The position numbers were made by a program, and so were the translations under genes. Shown here piece after piece: positions 17,148-26,453 of a stretch of 64,000 nucleotides of DNA (its first letter is position 1; the number at the start of each line of letters is the position of its first letter). Source of the DNA: Eubacteriales bacterium. GTDB lineage: Bacteria > Bacillota > Clostridia > Oscillospirales > Butyricicoccaceae. The stretch lies in contig JAUNSG010000006.1 in NCBI GenBank assembly GCA_030539335.1, positions 62,001 to 126,000 of the forward strand, read 5' to 3'. The notes below the pieces were generated by a model. It was not told the DNA's origin, ran no database searches, and saw nothing but the letters and a program-made list of their open reading frames with translations.

Positions 17148-18982
17148 GTCGTCTCTCCTTCGCTGTGAAAATAGTCGTACACGGCCTGTGCCGCCGTGCG
17201 CGGTATGACCTCTGCAAGCTGCTCCATGCTCGCCGCCCGAATGGCGGAAACACTGCGAAACTGCTTCAGAAGCGCTTCCCGCCGCTTAGTCCCAACCCCT
17301 GGGATGCTCTCAAGCTGCGACTTTACGTTGTCTGCCCGCCGCAGACTGCGCTGGTATTCAATCGCAAACCGGTGAACCTCTTCCTGAATCCGTCCGACCA
17401 GAGCGAACACGGCTGGAACTGTCGAAATGCCAAACTCCCGCCCATCCGGTGAAACCAGACCGCGCGTGCGATGGTGATCGTCCTTGACCATACCGAACAC
17501 CGGACGGTCACAGGCAAAGCGGTCCAATACGCGCTTTGCCACACGGACATGCCCCAAGCCGCCGTCAATCAGGAACACCGATGGCAGCTCGGCAAATTTT
17601 TCGTCGCCATCCGCCCAGCGCTGCATCCGGCGAAGCAGCATCTCTTCCATCGCCTGATAGTCATCCTGTCCATTTGCCACGCTTCGGATTTTGAACCGGC
17701 GGTACTTGCTCTTCTTGGGCTGTGCCTGTTCAAACACGACCATCGATCCAACGGTGTTGGTGCCGGACAGATTCGAGACGTCATACGCCTCCAGTGTCTC
17801 CGGGGTTTCCTCCAGTCCCATCATCTGTCCAAACAGTTCCAGCGACTTGGAACGCCGTTCCCGTCCGGTTTCCACACGGACAATCTCTTCTCGTGCGTTC
17901 TTTTTGGCCAGCTCCATCAGCTCGCGCCGCCGTCCCCTCTGTGGGACGGACAGCGTCACTTTTTTCCCGGCTACCGAACTCAAAAATTCAGAAACCGCAT
18001 CCATTTCTTCGATCTCATGCGACAACAGCACCAATCCCGGTACGGTTCCGCGCAGCGAGTAATACTGTTTGATATACCCGCCGATGGCCTCCGATGCGTC
18101 GTCCTCCGACGTACCGTCCGTCATCGTGTATTCCTTTTCGTGCAGGTTTCCCGCTAAATAATGCAGCATGACCAGACAGCCCCGCGTCTGTCCCTGCACA
18201 AACGCAACCAAATCCATATCCGCAAAGCCGCTCGCCACGACCTTCTGGTTCTGTCCGATGCGGACAATCGCCCGATAGCGGTCACGCAACTCCGCGGCGC
18301 GTTCAAACCGCATCTGCTCCGAGGCCTCATACATCTCCGCCTCGATCGTTTTGGCCAGCTCCTGATAATCACCCTCCAAAATGCGTACCGCCTGTGCCAC
18401 ACGCTCCGCATATTCTTCCTCCGAAATCCCGCCGGAGCACGGGGCACAGCATCGGCCAAGCTGCGCATTCAGGCAGGGGCGCTCTTTGCCAATGTCACGC
18501 GGCAGCACCCGCCGGCACGTGCGCAGTCCCATGATGCGGCTGACCGCATCAATCGCCCGGAATGCCGCACCGCGGCCGCCATATGGCCCGAGGTAACGCG
18601 CCGCATCCTTTTGTACACGGCTGACGACGGAAAAGGTCGGATATGGCTGATGCAGGGAAACCCGCACAAACGGATAGCCCTTGTCATCTTTGAGGAGGAT
18701 ATTGTACTTCGGCTTGTACTTTTTGATCATGGAGTTTTCCAGCACCAGCGCTTCAAACTCACTGCGGCACACAATGATATCAAAATCATGGATGTGGCTG
18801 ACCATCTTGCGCGTCTTCGGTGTATGGCGCGCTTCGTTCTGGAAATACTGGGAGACGCGGTTTTTCAGCGCCTTCGCCTTGCCGACATAAATGACTTCCC
18901 CTCGGGCATTTTTCATGATATAAACCCCGGGTTCCCGCGGCAGTGCCAGCACTTTTTCATGCAGTTCGTCTCGATCCGGCAT
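17144..18982 (-). CDS. uvrC: Excinuclease ABC subunit C (UvrC)
   Basis: UvrC makes the two incisions around lesions in nucleotide excision repair, with UvrA and UvrB. The 612 residues contain the N-terminal GIY-YIG nuclease (PREPGVYIMKNARGEVIYVG, 16-35), a Cys-containing segment (LGRCCAPC), the UVR motif that binds UvrB, the RNase H-like 5' nuclease (AYDVSNLSGTNTVGSMVVF, LIDGGLGH) and C-terminal helix-hairpin-helix repeats (LESIPGVGTKRREALL). I used the ATG at 18982, about 10 nt after AAGGAGG; an upstream extension would run into the terminator of the preceding gene. Confidence 0.97.
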   Translation of the reverse strand: MPDRDELHEKVLALPREPGVYIMKNARGEVIYVGKAKALKNRVSQYFQNEARHTPKTRKMVSHIHDFDIIVCRSEFEALVLENSMIKKYKPKYNILLKDDKGYPFVRVSLHQPYPTFSVVSRVQKDAARYLGPYGGRGAAFRAIDAVSRIMGLRTCRRVLPRDIGKERPCLNAQLGRCCAPCSGGISEEEYAERVAQAVRILEGDYQELAKTIEAEMYEASEQMRFERAAELRDRYRAIVRIGQNQKVVASGFADMDLVAFVQGQTRGCLVMLHYLAGNLHEKEYTMTDGTSEDDASEAIGGYIKQYYSLRGTVPGLVLLSHEIEEMDAVSEFLSSVAGKKVTLSVPQRGRRRELMELAKKNAREEIVRVETGRERRSKSLELFGQMMGLEETPETLEAYDVSNLSGTNTVGSMVVFEQAQPKKSKYRRFKIRSVANGQDDYQAMEEMLLRRMQRWADGDEKFAELPSVFLIDGGLGHVRVAKRVLDRFACDRPVFGMVKDDHHRTRGLVSPDGREFGISTVPAVFALVGRIQEEVHRFAIEYQRSLRRADNVKSQLESIPGVGTKRREALLKQFRSVSAIRAASMEQLAEVIPRTAAQAVYDYFHSEGETT

Positions 18983-19029
18983 CGTACCAATTCCTCCTTC
19001 CCCATGATCTGGCCTTTTGCGCCAAATGC

Positions 19030-19059
19030 AAAAGAAGCACCGCATCAGCGGTGCTTCTG
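19030..19059 (-). terminator. Intrinsic terminator after the HPr-like gene
   Basis: A perfect 11-bp stem (19034-19044 with 19049-19059, 4-nt loop) is followed on the minus strand by a short T-rich run (TTTTGC). It separates the HPr-like gene from uvrC. Confidence 0.7.
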
Positions 19060-19074
19060 CATGTGGTGTACGAT

Positions 19075-19353
19075 TTAGTCGTTGAAATTCGAGTCGCTGA
19101 AGTTGGACTGAATCAGCTTAATCAGAGAATCAACCGCCTCAGTCTCATCCGGACCGTCTGCAATCAGCGTGATGGTCGTGCCCTTGGTAATGCCAAGAGA
19201 CAGGATACCCAGAAGGCTCTTCGCATTGACGCGGCGCTCTTCTTTCTCGACGAGAATGGTGCTCTTAAAGCCATTTGCACACTGAATAAAGAATGTGGCC
19301 GGACGTGCATACAGTCCAACCTGATTGGTTACCTGAACTTCCTGTGAATACAT
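19075..19353 (-). CDS. HPr/Crh-like protein with Tyr15 in place of the phosphorylatable His15
   Basis: A 92-residue protein with the full HPr fold pattern. HPr normally carries a phosphate on His15 from enzyme I to the PTS sugar enzymes; here the position reads G-L-Tyr15-A-R-P-A-T (codon TAT, 19309-19311). It therefore cannot act as a PTS phosphocarrier by the known chemistry. Ser46 is kept in the N-A-K-Ser46-L-L-G-I-L-S-L-G-I context that HPr kinase recognises. This combination resembles Bacillus Crh (Gln15, Ser46), a CcpA co-regulator, so a role in catabolite control is the best inference. It stands between mutS2 and uvrC with its own terminator and no PTS genes nearby. GGAG lies about 10 nt upstream. 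Confidence 0.9.
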   Translation of the reverse strand: MYSQEVQVTNQVGLYARPATFFIQCANGFKSTILVEKEERRVNAKSLLGILSLGITKGTTITLIADGPDETEAVDSLIKLIQSNFSDSNFND

Positions 19354-19556
19354 GACAGCATCGCTCCTATAATCATCATAAATTATTTTTCATCTATCTC
19401 ACGAATATACTAATAGAATACCTGTTTTTTTTGAATTCGTCAATATGCTTTTGTTACAAAAGACGAGTTCCAAATGACATATTTTGTTGTCTTTTACTAC
19501 TTAACAGGCAAAAATTTGCCGGTTTGCACAATTTCTTTTATGCAGCCATTCTACCT

Positions 19557-21950
19557 TTATTTAAATTCCACAATTGTTACACCAAGATCTCCCTCACCGT
19601 ACCGTCCATTGCGGATGCTGCGGATGTGCTTATCATGCCGCAGATGCTCCTGTACCGCCGCACGCAGCGCCCCGGTTCCCTTGCCGTGGATGATCGTCGC
19701 GACATCCAGCCGTGCCATCAGACAGTCCGAAATATACCGATCCAGCTCCAGCAATGCTTCCTCTACCATCATGCCGCGGAGATCCAATTCGCTCTTCGCC
19801 ATGGAGCGGCGCACTTCACGCACGCCGCTGGACATACGCTGTACCTTCGTCTGCTTTTTCTTCTGTGGCTGCTCGATCAATTTCAGCTCATTGGCCGGGA
19901 TGTTCATCTTCATAATCCCCGCCTGCACGAAGACATTGCCGTCCTTGTTCTCTGTCTTGAGCACGGTTCCCTTGACGCCGATGTTGACCAGCAGAACCGC
20001 ATCGCCGACCTGGAGCGGACGGTTGGCATCCTGCTCAACCGTCTTTTTCTCGCGCTTGAGCGCTTTCTTTTCCGCCGCAGACAGCGTGCCGCGCAACGCC
20101 GCACGGGCTGCCGCCAGATTCTGCTCTGCCGGATTGACCGCAGACTTCTTTTTGATCTCGTCGAGCTGTGCCATCACGGTGTCGGACGTCATGCGGGCAT
20201 CACGGATGATCTGCTCCGCCTGCCGGCGCGCCCGTTCCAGGATTGCGTCGGTTTCGTCTTCCGTTCGCCCCTTGAGCTGGACAGCCTTATCCTTCTCCGA
20301 CTGCGCGGTGCGGCGCAGACGGTTGGCGTCCTCGCGTTCTTTCTCCAGCTTATGGCGCTCGGTTTCCAGGCGTTCGATAACGTCCTCAAACCGCGCGTTT
20401 TCGGCGGAAATCTGTTCCTTTGCCCGCTCGATAATGGCCGGCGGCAGGCCAAGACGGCGTGAAATAGCGAACGCATTGGACTTGCCCGGAACACCGGTCA
20501 GCAGACGGTAGGTCGGCTGCAGCGTTTTGACATCAAACTCACAGGACGCATTTTCGACACCCTCCGTCGTCAAAGCAAACACCTTCAGCTCGGAGTAATG
20601 CGTCGTCGCCGCGACCAGCGCGCACATCTGACGTCCAAACTCAATGATGGATACCGCCAATGCCGCACCTTCTACCGGGTCGGTTCCGGCGCCCAGTTCG
20701 TCAAACAGGATCAGATCGCCCTGCCGGCATTTTTGCAAAATCGAGACAATATTCTTCATATGCGCAGAGAACGTCGAAAGTGACTGCTCAATGCTCTGTT
20801 CGTCGCCGATATCCGCATAGATATTCTCAAACAGACAGACGCTGCTCTGTTCGTTCGCCGGGATGTGCAGCCCGGCGGAGGTCATCAGACACAGCAGTCC
20901 GAGCGTCTTCAAGCTGACGGTCTTGCCTCCGGTATTCGGACCGGTGATGACGAGTGTGTCATACTGGTCACCGAGGGCGATGTCAATCGGCACCGCCTTC
21001 TTGGGATCGAGCAGCGGATGCCGCGCGCGCAGCAGCGACACGCAGTTTTCCTCGTTGATCTCCGGCGCACAACCGTTGTGACGGAACGAGAGCCGCGCCT
21101 TGGCAAAGATGAAATCCAGTTTGCACAGAACCGCATAGTCCGACTGGATGCCGTCCGCATTGTCCGCAACCTCCGCACTCAGCTCCGCCAGAATGCGCTC
21201 GATTTCCGCCTTTTCCTTGCCCTGCAGCACTTTAATCTGGTTGTTGGCATCCACCACCTGCGCCGGCTCGATGAACAGGGTCGCGCCCGAAGAAGAGACG
21301 TCGTGTACCATACCCGGCATATCGCCGCGGTGTTCGCTCTTGATCGGGATAACAAAACGTCCATCGCGCTGGGTAATCAGGCTCTCCTGCAAAAATTTCG
21401 AATAGCTCGGTGAGGAAACGATGTGATTGAGTGTTTCTCTCACACGCGCATTCTGCTGCCGCATCTGCCGCCGGATGTTCGCCAATTCGGAGGATGCTAC
21501 ATCCGCAATTTCCTCCTCGCTGATGATCGCACGATTGATCTTCTGTTCCAGATAGCGGTTGGTATGGATGTGTGCAAAATCCTCATCCAGCGTCGTCGGT
21601 TCGTCCTTTTCGAGCTGCTCTTTCCCATATTTGCTGACCTGCATCGCCGCGTGAAGCAGGGATGCCACATCCAGCAGCTCCCGTGTGCTGAGCACGCCAC
21701 CGCGGTCGGCACGGCTCAGCGATGCATTGACCTCACGGATGCCGCCAAAGGCCGGTGTTCCGCTGGTCGTCATCATATGTTTGGCATCGTCCGTCTGTTT
21801 GAGGGCCAGCCGGACATCCTCCACATCATGCATCGGACGCAGGTCACGCGCCTGCTCCTTGGCCTTCCGGCTGACGCACAGCTCGCTCAGCTCGTGGAGG
21901 ATTGTATAATATTCCAGTGTTTTTAAACTTTTTTCCGATAATTTACTCAT
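19557..21950 (-). CDS. mutS2: Endonuclease MutS2
   Basis: MutS2 is a MutS homologue without the mismatch-recognition domain; it acts on branched DNA and, in Bacillus, on collided ribosomes. The 797 residues include a core/clamp region, the ATPase P-loop ITGPNTGGKTVSLKT, Walker B (LILFDELGAGTDP), and a coiled coil of about 100 residues. A C-terminal Smr nuclease domain follows (LDLRGMMVEEALLELDRY, then HGKGTGALR). All expected motifs are present and the length is normal. It follows the flavoprotein gene by 45 nt. Confidence 0.96.
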   Translation of the reverse strand: MSKLSEKSLKTLEYYTILHELSELCVSRKAKEQARDLRPMHDVEDVRLALKQTDDAKHMMTTSGTPAFGGIREVNASLSRADRGGVLSTRELLDVASLLHAAMQVSKYGKEQLEKDEPTTLDEDFAHIHTNRYLEQKINRAIISEEEIADVASSELANIRRQMRQQNARVRETLNHIVSSPSYSKFLQESLITQRDGRFVIPIKSEHRGDMPGMVHDVSSSGATLFIEPAQVVDANNQIKVLQGKEKAEIERILAELSAEVADNADGIQSDYAVLCKLDFIFAKARLSFRHNGCAPEINEENCVSLLRARHPLLDPKKAVPIDIALGDQYDTLVITGPNTGGKTVSLKTLGLLCLMTSAGLHIPANEQSSVCLFENIYADIGDEQSIEQSLSTFSAHMKNIVSILQKCRQGDLILFDELGAGTDPVEGAALAVSIIEFGRQMCALVAATTHYSELKVFALTTEGVENASCEFDVKTLQPTYRLLTGVPGKSNAFAISRRLGLPPAIIERAKEQISAENARFEDVIERLETERHKLEKEREDANRLRRTAQSEKDKAVQLKGRTEDETDAILERARRQAEQIIRDARMTSDTVMAQLDEIKKKSAVNPAEQNLAAARAALRGTLSAAEKKALKREKKTVEQDANRPLQVGDAVLLVNIGVKGTVLKTENKDGNVFVQAGIMKMNIPANELKLIEQPQKKKQTKVQRMSSGVREVRRSMAKSELDLRGMMVEEALLELDRYISDCLMARLDVATIIHGKGTGALRAAVQEHLRHDKHIRSIRNGRYGEGDLGVTIVEFK

Positions 21951-21995
21951 TTCTCTTTCTCCATCCTACAGTAACATATATTCCGGAAAATGAAT

Positions 21996-22535
21996 TTATT
22001 GTATGGATTTCCCCAGCTCATATGCCTCCTGCAAGGCAGGATGATTCTGAATGTCGCCTTTTTCCCTGACCTCCTGTACCAATACACTGCCGATGCTGTC
22101 CAGCTTGAAATAGTCCAGAATCAACCGATACTGTACGTGGATCGAATCAAATACCGTCGGCAGAGGGGAAGCCGCCACCAGCAGCAGTCCGAGTTTCTTT
22201 ACACGGAACGTATTCCTCATCGGCGTGTGCAGCCGGTCGACCAGCGCCTTGAGCTGCGCACTGATCCCATAAAAATAAACCGGTGATGCGGCAACAATGA
22301 TGTCCGCCTCTGCCAAAACCGGATAGATCTTCTGCATGTCGTCCTTCTGTACACACGGCTGGTTTTCCTCCCGCACACATGCATTGCAGCCCACGCAGGG
22401 ACGGATGAGATAATCTGCCACGGAAATCACCGTAACCTTATTGTGCAGCTTCGCACCGTCGACAAACGCTTTCGCCAGCCGATCGGTATTGCCATTTTTC
22501 CGGACACTGCCGATAAGTACGACAAGTTTGCTCAT
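21996..22535 (-). CDS. Flavodoxin-like NADPH-dependent FMN reductase / iron-sulfur flavoprotein family
   Basis: The 179-residue flavodoxin-fold protein has the FMN phosphate-binding loop G-S-V-R-K-N-G-N-T-D near the N-terminus and the S-P-V-Y-F-Y-G-I-S dimer/FMN segment. It also has a compact C-V-G-C-N-A-C plus downstream Cys motif, as in iron-sulfur flavoproteins of anaerobes. The substrate is unknown; reduction of quinones, nitro compounds or electron-carrier partners are options. I used the ATG at 22535, where GAGGTGAG is well spaced; a GTG three codons upstream is the alternative. It is the last gene of the yqfC-to-recO run. Confidence 0.85.
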   Translation of the reverse strand: MSKLVVLIGSVRKNGNTDRLAKAFVDGAKLHNKVTVISVADYLIRPCVGCNACVREENQPCVQKDDMQKIYPVLAEADIIVAASPVYFYGISAQLKALVDRLHTPMRNTFRVKKLGLLLVAASPLPTVFDSIHVQYRLILDYFKLDSIGSVLVQEVREKGDIQNHPALQEAYELGKSIQ

Positions 22536-22540
22536 CTTGC

Positions 22541-23239
22541 TCACCTCACCTTCCCGCGGAGCCAGCCGCGAAGAAACGCCACCTGCTCCTCCGTATGGAA
22601 CCAGTGCTCCCCGTCCTCCATGACGGTCAGGCCACAGCCAAACCGGCGGGAAAAATCATCTACGGTATCCCGTGCGGTCAACGTATCCGTTCCGGCATAC
22701 AAAATCTCCGTCGGTGTATCCCAACGGGAAACCGGATGCGCCTTTGCGTAGCAAAAATACTCCCACGACAGCGTTTCTCCGAACGCTGTCGGGATTTCGC
22801 CCTCTGCTTCCAGCCGTTCAGAGGTCACACCAGCCCAGCCCATCATGGTCTCGATCAGCTTGGTCATATCCAGCACCGGCGAGACAAACAGGCTTTGCGC
22901 CAGCCGCTCTTCCGAAAAGGCGAGCAGGCTGAAATACGCACCGATGCTGTTGGCATACAGTCCGATCTGTGCCCAATGTCCGCGCAGAAAGGTAAGAACG
23001 GCGTTCAGCTCCGGAACAACCGTCCCCGGTACCAGCGGTGTCTTTTTGTCTTTGCGTTCCCCATGCTCCGGCAGGTCGATACTCATCACCTGCCAGCCAT
23101 GCGGATGGACAAGCTCGGCCAGCAAAGACGCCTCCTCTTTGCAGCCCAGTTTTCCATGTACTGCGAGAAGGATTTTCTCCGACGGCTCTCCCCACAAAAT
23201 CGCGGGGATCCCATCGATCTGCAACGTTTTCTTTCTCAT
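22541..23239 (-). CDS. Alpha/beta-hydrolase family protein
   Basis: The 232 residues form a small alpha/beta hydrolase: LLAVHGKLG provides the oxyanion region and Y-A-N-Ser-I-G-A-Y the nucleophile elbow (a variant of G-x-S-x-G). D-T-L near residue 185 and the late G-E-H-W-F-H supply plausible acid and His residues. No signal peptide is present. The substrate cannot be told from sequence. Its ATG overlaps the recO stop (ATGA), so it is translationally coupled to recO, although the pair is not known to work together. Confidence 0.82.
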   Translation of the reverse strand: MRKKTLQIDGIPAILWGEPSEKILLAVHGKLGCKEEASLLAELVHPHGWQVMSIDLPEHGERKDKKTPLVPGTVVPELNAVLTFLRGHWAQIGLYANSIGAYFSLLAFSEERLAQSLFVSPVLDMTKLIETMMGWAGVTSERLEAEGEIPTAFGETLSWEYFCYAKAHPVSRWDTPTEILYAGTDTLTARDTVDDFSRRFGCGLTVMEDGEHWFHTEEQVAFLRGWLRGKVR

Positions 23240-24012
23240 TTGTATGACACCTCATCTCCGGTCGGGAACAGAGAGTGGTAAAACTCCAGCGTCGGGCACC
23301 GCTCATCCAAATGATACAGCAGGTATTTTTCGCACAGTGCTCCCAGTGCGGCGGCGGTCTGTTCATTCATCTGGAAGGCATACAGCTTTTTGCCCTCGCA
23401 AAACAGGATATGCCGCATCGCCGCCAGCATACCGGGTGTCAGGTCGTAATACGTCCCGCCGACGCGCCGGCGGCACCCCATGCACATCAGACGTCCATCC
23501 TCGATCAGGAAAGAGGCGCCCTCGTCAAACTCGGTTGCTCCGCACGCGCCGCATTGCAGCAGATCAGGAGTAAAGCCCAAAAGGGAAGCCAGCCGCAGCT
23601 CGAATGCCGGTTTGACAATCTGTACCGGCCGGTTCTGCCGATCCATCGCGTACAGGGCGCGCAGAAACATCGGCAGCAGCTCTCCGGTCGCCGTGTCCTC
23701 TTCCGCCGCGATCCCAGCCAACTCCGCGAGATAGCAGCAGAGCGCATAGCGCTCAATATCACTTGTGATCGACCAGAACGGCATTTCCACCGACGCATCA
23801 TTTAGGGTATAGCGCCGTCCGGAGGCGTACAAGGTCAGCTCACTGTAGCTGAACAGGCGTACCGCATTGGCCAACGAACCGCGCCTGCGGCGGATGCCGC
23901 GGCACAGCACTTCGATCTTTCCAAGCTCCTCCGTCAGCACGGTGAGAAACCGATCTGCTTCCCCGAAGTCCGTCTCCCGAATCACCAGGCCCTTGACTGT
24001 CACATGCTGCAT
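23236..24012 (-). CDS. recO: DNA repair protein RecO
   Basis: RecO loads RecA onto SSB-coated single strands in the RecFOR recombination pathway. The 258 residues begin with an OB-fold (VKGLVIRETDFGEADRFLTV, then the basic GIRRRRGSLANA segment), continue into a helical middle, and carry a four-Cys zinc site (C-G-A-C near residue 153 and C-x-x-C in MCMGCRR). Length and order are normal. It lies directly after era, a conserved linkage. Confidence 0.94.
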   Translation of the reverse strand: MQHVTVKGLVIRETDFGEADRFLTVLTEELGKIEVLCRGIRRRRGSLANAVRLFSYSELTLYASGRRYTLNDASVEMPFWSITSDIERYALCCYLAELAGIAAEEDTATGELLPMFLRALYAMDRQNRPVQIVKPAFELRLASLLGFTPDLLQCGACGATEFDEGASFLIEDGRLMCMGCRRRVGGTYYDLTPGMLAAMRHILFCEGKKLYAFQMNEQTAAALGALCEKYLLYHLDERCPTLEFYHSLFPTGDEVSYK

Positions 24013-24027
24013 GGAACGACTCCATTC

Positions 24028-24921
24028 TTATTCATCCTCATAGCCAAAGTTGCGCATCTGATACTGATTGTTGCGCCAATCCTCCTTGACCTTGACCCAA
24101 AGCTGGAGGTAAACGCGGGTATCCAGAAGCTCCTCGATATCCACACGGGCCTGTGCGCCGATCTTCTTGAGCATCGCACCGTGCTTCCCGATAATAATGC
24201 CCTTATGGCTCTTTTTCTCACAATAAATCGTCGCGCTGATTTCTACCAGACCGTCGTCCCGTTCCTTCATGCGCTCCACCGCAACTGCGGTTCCGTGCGG
24301 AACCTCCTTGTCCAGCAGGAGCAGCATTTTTTCGCGTACAATCTCCGCCGCAAGCTGGCGCTCCGGCTGGTCACACAGCATATCATCCGGGAACAACTGT
24401 GGCCCCTCGATGGCGAATTTCTCAAATTCTTCGAACAGAATTTCGACATTCTCTCCGGTCGCCGCCGAAATCGGAACGACCGCGTCAAAATCGTGCTGCT
24501 GTGAATACGCGGCGATAACCGCGAGCAGGTCTTCGTTCTTCACAGTATCAATCTTATTGATAATCAGAATCGACGGCATGTGAAATTCCTTCATGCGGTC
24601 GATCAGCTCCTGCTCTGCCGGGCCAATTTGCGGCGTCGGCTCGACCACCAGCGCCGCAATATCCACATCCGACACGGTATCGCGCACAACCTTTACCATA
24701 TAATCGCCCAGACGGGAACGCGGCTTGTGCAGACCCGGCGTGTCCTGAAAGATAAACTGGCAGTTTCCCCGGCTGATGACGCCGGTGATTCTGGTACGGG
24801 TCGTCTGTGGTTTATTGGATACAATCGCGATTTTGGCGCCGACCAGCTTGTTCAGCAGCGTGGATTTTCCCACGTTCGGGCGTCCCACAATCGAAATAAT
24901 CGCACTCTTTTTTACACTCAT
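24028..24921 (-). CDS. era: Ribosome-assembly GTPase Era
   Basis: Era binds 16S rRNA near its 3' end and assists maturation of the 30S subunit. The 297 residues have the G1 loop GRPNVGKST (13-21), G3 D-T-P-G (FQDTPGLHKPRS), G4 N-K-I-D and a C-terminal KH domain containing GIIIGKHGAMLKKIG. A GAGGAG precedes the ATG. It is 3 nt from ybeY, and the phoH-ybeY-era-recO order is typical of Firmicutes. Confidence 0.98.
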   Translation of the reverse strand: MSVKKSAIISIVGRPNVGKSTLLNKLVGAKIAIVSNKPQTTRTRITGVISRGNCQFIFQDTPGLHKPRSRLGDYMVKVVRDTVSDVDIAALVVEPTPQIGPAEQELIDRMKEFHMPSILIINKIDTVKNEDLLAVIAAYSQQHDFDAVVPISAATGENVEILFEEFEKFAIEGPQLFPDDMLCDQPERQLAAEIVREKMLLLLDKEVPHGTAVAVERMKERDDGLVEISATIYCEKKSHKGIIIGKHGAMLKKIGAQARVDIEELLDTRVYLQLWVKVKEDWRNNQYQMRNFGYEDE

Positions 24922-24924
24922 GGT

Positions 24925-25431
24925 TTACTCCTCTTCTTCGCGCGTCAGTCCCAGCCCGCGCAGCACCGATTCCTCGTGTGCGCGCTGGAGTCTGCGCTCG
25001 TCCTCACTGCGCTCATGGTCGTAGCCGACCAGATGCAGCATGGAATGCACGGTCAAAAAGCCGCATTCCCGTTCGACCGAATGGCCGAACTCCGCCGCCT
25101 GCTCACAGGCGCGGTCATAATTTAAGATCATATCACCCAGAAACAGGGAGCCGTCCTCCGGATTGCGGTCAAACTCGATGTCCTCCGGCGGCTCTCCATT
25201 ATAAAAATCCAGCATCGGGAAGGACAGCACATCCGTGACCATATCCTTATCCCGCTGCTCGGCGTTGATCTGCCGAATGGTTTCACTGTCGACAATCGTG
25301 ACATCCACAAAGCTGTTGTCGGGCGCGTTTTCCTGCTCCAGTGCAGCACAGGCACAGCGGGTAACCAGTTCGGTCACCGCCTCCAGCTCCTTCAGCTCGG
25401 TTTCCGGTGTGATACGAATCCGATACTTCAT
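24925..25431 (-). CDS. ybeY: Endoribonuclease YbeY (rRNA maturation factor)
   Basis: YbeY is a zinc-dependent single-strand RNase needed for 16S rRNA 3'-end maturation. The 168 residues end with the metal-binding H-S-M-L-H-L-V-G-Y-D-H motif, preceded by FVDVTIVDSETIRQIN and the L-G-D-M-I-L-N strand. The family usually has Gly after the first His; here it is Ser. The start is uncertain: a GTG at 25446 overlaps the phoH stop, while the ATG at 25431 gives the usual MKYRI-type start. Neither has a strong Shine-Dalgarno, so coupling to phoH is likely. Confidence 0.93.
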   Translation of the reverse strand: MKYRIRITPETELKELEAVTELVTRCACAALEQENAPDNSFVDVTIVDSETIRQINAEQRDKDMVTDVLSFPMLDFYNGEPPEDIEFDRNPEDGSLFLGDMILNYDRACEQAAEFGHSVERECGFLTVHSMLHLVGYDHERSEDERRLQRAHEESVLRGLGLTREEEE

Positions 25432-25442
25432 CTGTCTGCCAC

Positions 25443-26453
25443 TCACTTTCTCGTATTCTTGCTCCGAATCGCCTCCGCGCGATTGCGGCGCTGTTCCTTC
25501 TGTTTTTCGTACCGGTCATAGGCGCGGACAATGCGCTGTACCAGCTCATGACGGACAACATCGCGGTCGGTCAGCACGCACTGTGCAATGCCCTCGACAT
25601 CCTTTAATACCTTCATCGCTTCCTTCAAGCCACTGACGCGCTCCCCGGGAAGGTCGATCTGTGTCACGTCGCCTGTCACGACCGCCTGGGAGCCAAAGCC
25701 GATGCGCGTCAGGAACATCTTCATCTGTTCCGGCGTCGTGTTCTGTGCCTCATCCAGAATGATGAACGAATCGTCCAGCGTGCGGCCGCGCATGTAGGCC
25801 AGCGGCGCCACCTCAATGCTGCCGCGCTCCAGCAGCTTGGCAAAGCTCTCCGCACCGAACATGTCAAACAATCCGTCGTACAGCGGGCGCAGATACGGGT
25901 CGACCTTGCTCTGCAAATCGCCCGGAAGGAAGCCCAGCTTTTCGCCCGCTTCGACCGCCGGACGGGTCAGAATGATGCGGCTGATTTTTTTATCGCGGAA
26001 CGCAGACACCGCTGCTGCTACCGCCAGATAGGTCTTACCGGTACCCGCCGGGCCGATTCCCAGCGTGATCGTATTGTTGCGGATTGCCTCCAGATAGCGT
26101 TTCTGTCCGAGCGTCTTGGCCTTGATCGGCTTGCCCTTGGAGGTGATGCAGACGACATCCTTGCCCAGCTCCGTCACCTGATTTTCCCGTCCGTCACGCA
26201 CCAGGCCGAGCACATACTGGACCGTCTGGGTTCCGATGCTCTCCCCACGCGCTGCCATCTGGAGCAGTGAGTGGATCGTCCGGCGCGCCAGCTCGACATT
26301 CTCGCTGTCCGAGCCGGAAATCTTCAGCTCACTTTCGCGGTTGACCACGGTGACATCCAATTCTTTTTCCAATACCTTCATATTCTCATCGAATGCGCCG
26401 AAAATGCCGATCAGCAGTTCGATCGCCTCGACATGCATGGACAGTTCTGCCAT
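25443..26453 (-). CDS. phoH: PhoH-family ATPase
   Basis: This is a cytoplasmic P-loop ATPase/RNA-associated protein. The 336 residues have an N-terminal KH-like region and the PhoH core with Walker A GPAGTGKTYLAVAAA (about residue 138) and Walker B FIILDEAQNTTPEQMKMFLTR. The GDVTQIDLP sensor stretch and a basic C-terminus follow. Its ATG abuts the stop of yqfD (TAAATG), so translation is coupled. It precedes ybeY and era, matching the conserved yqfD-phoH-ybeY arrangement. Confidence 0.95.
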   Translation of the reverse strand: MAELSMHVEAIELLIGIFGAFDENMKVLEKELDVTVVNRESELKISGSDSENVELARRTIHSLLQMAARGESIGTQTVQYVLGLVRDGRENQVTELGKDVVCITSKGKPIKAKTLGQKRYLEAIRNNTITLGIGPAGTGKTYLAVAAAVSAFRDKKISRIILTRPAVEAGEKLGFLPGDLQSKVDPYLRPLYDGLFDMFGAESFAKLLERGSIEVAPLAYMRGRTLDDSFIILDEAQNTTPEQMKMFLTRIGFGSQAVVTGDVTQIDLPGERVSGLKEAMKVLKDVEGIAQCVLTDRDVVRHELVQRIVRAYDRYEKQKEQRRNRAEAIRSKNTRK

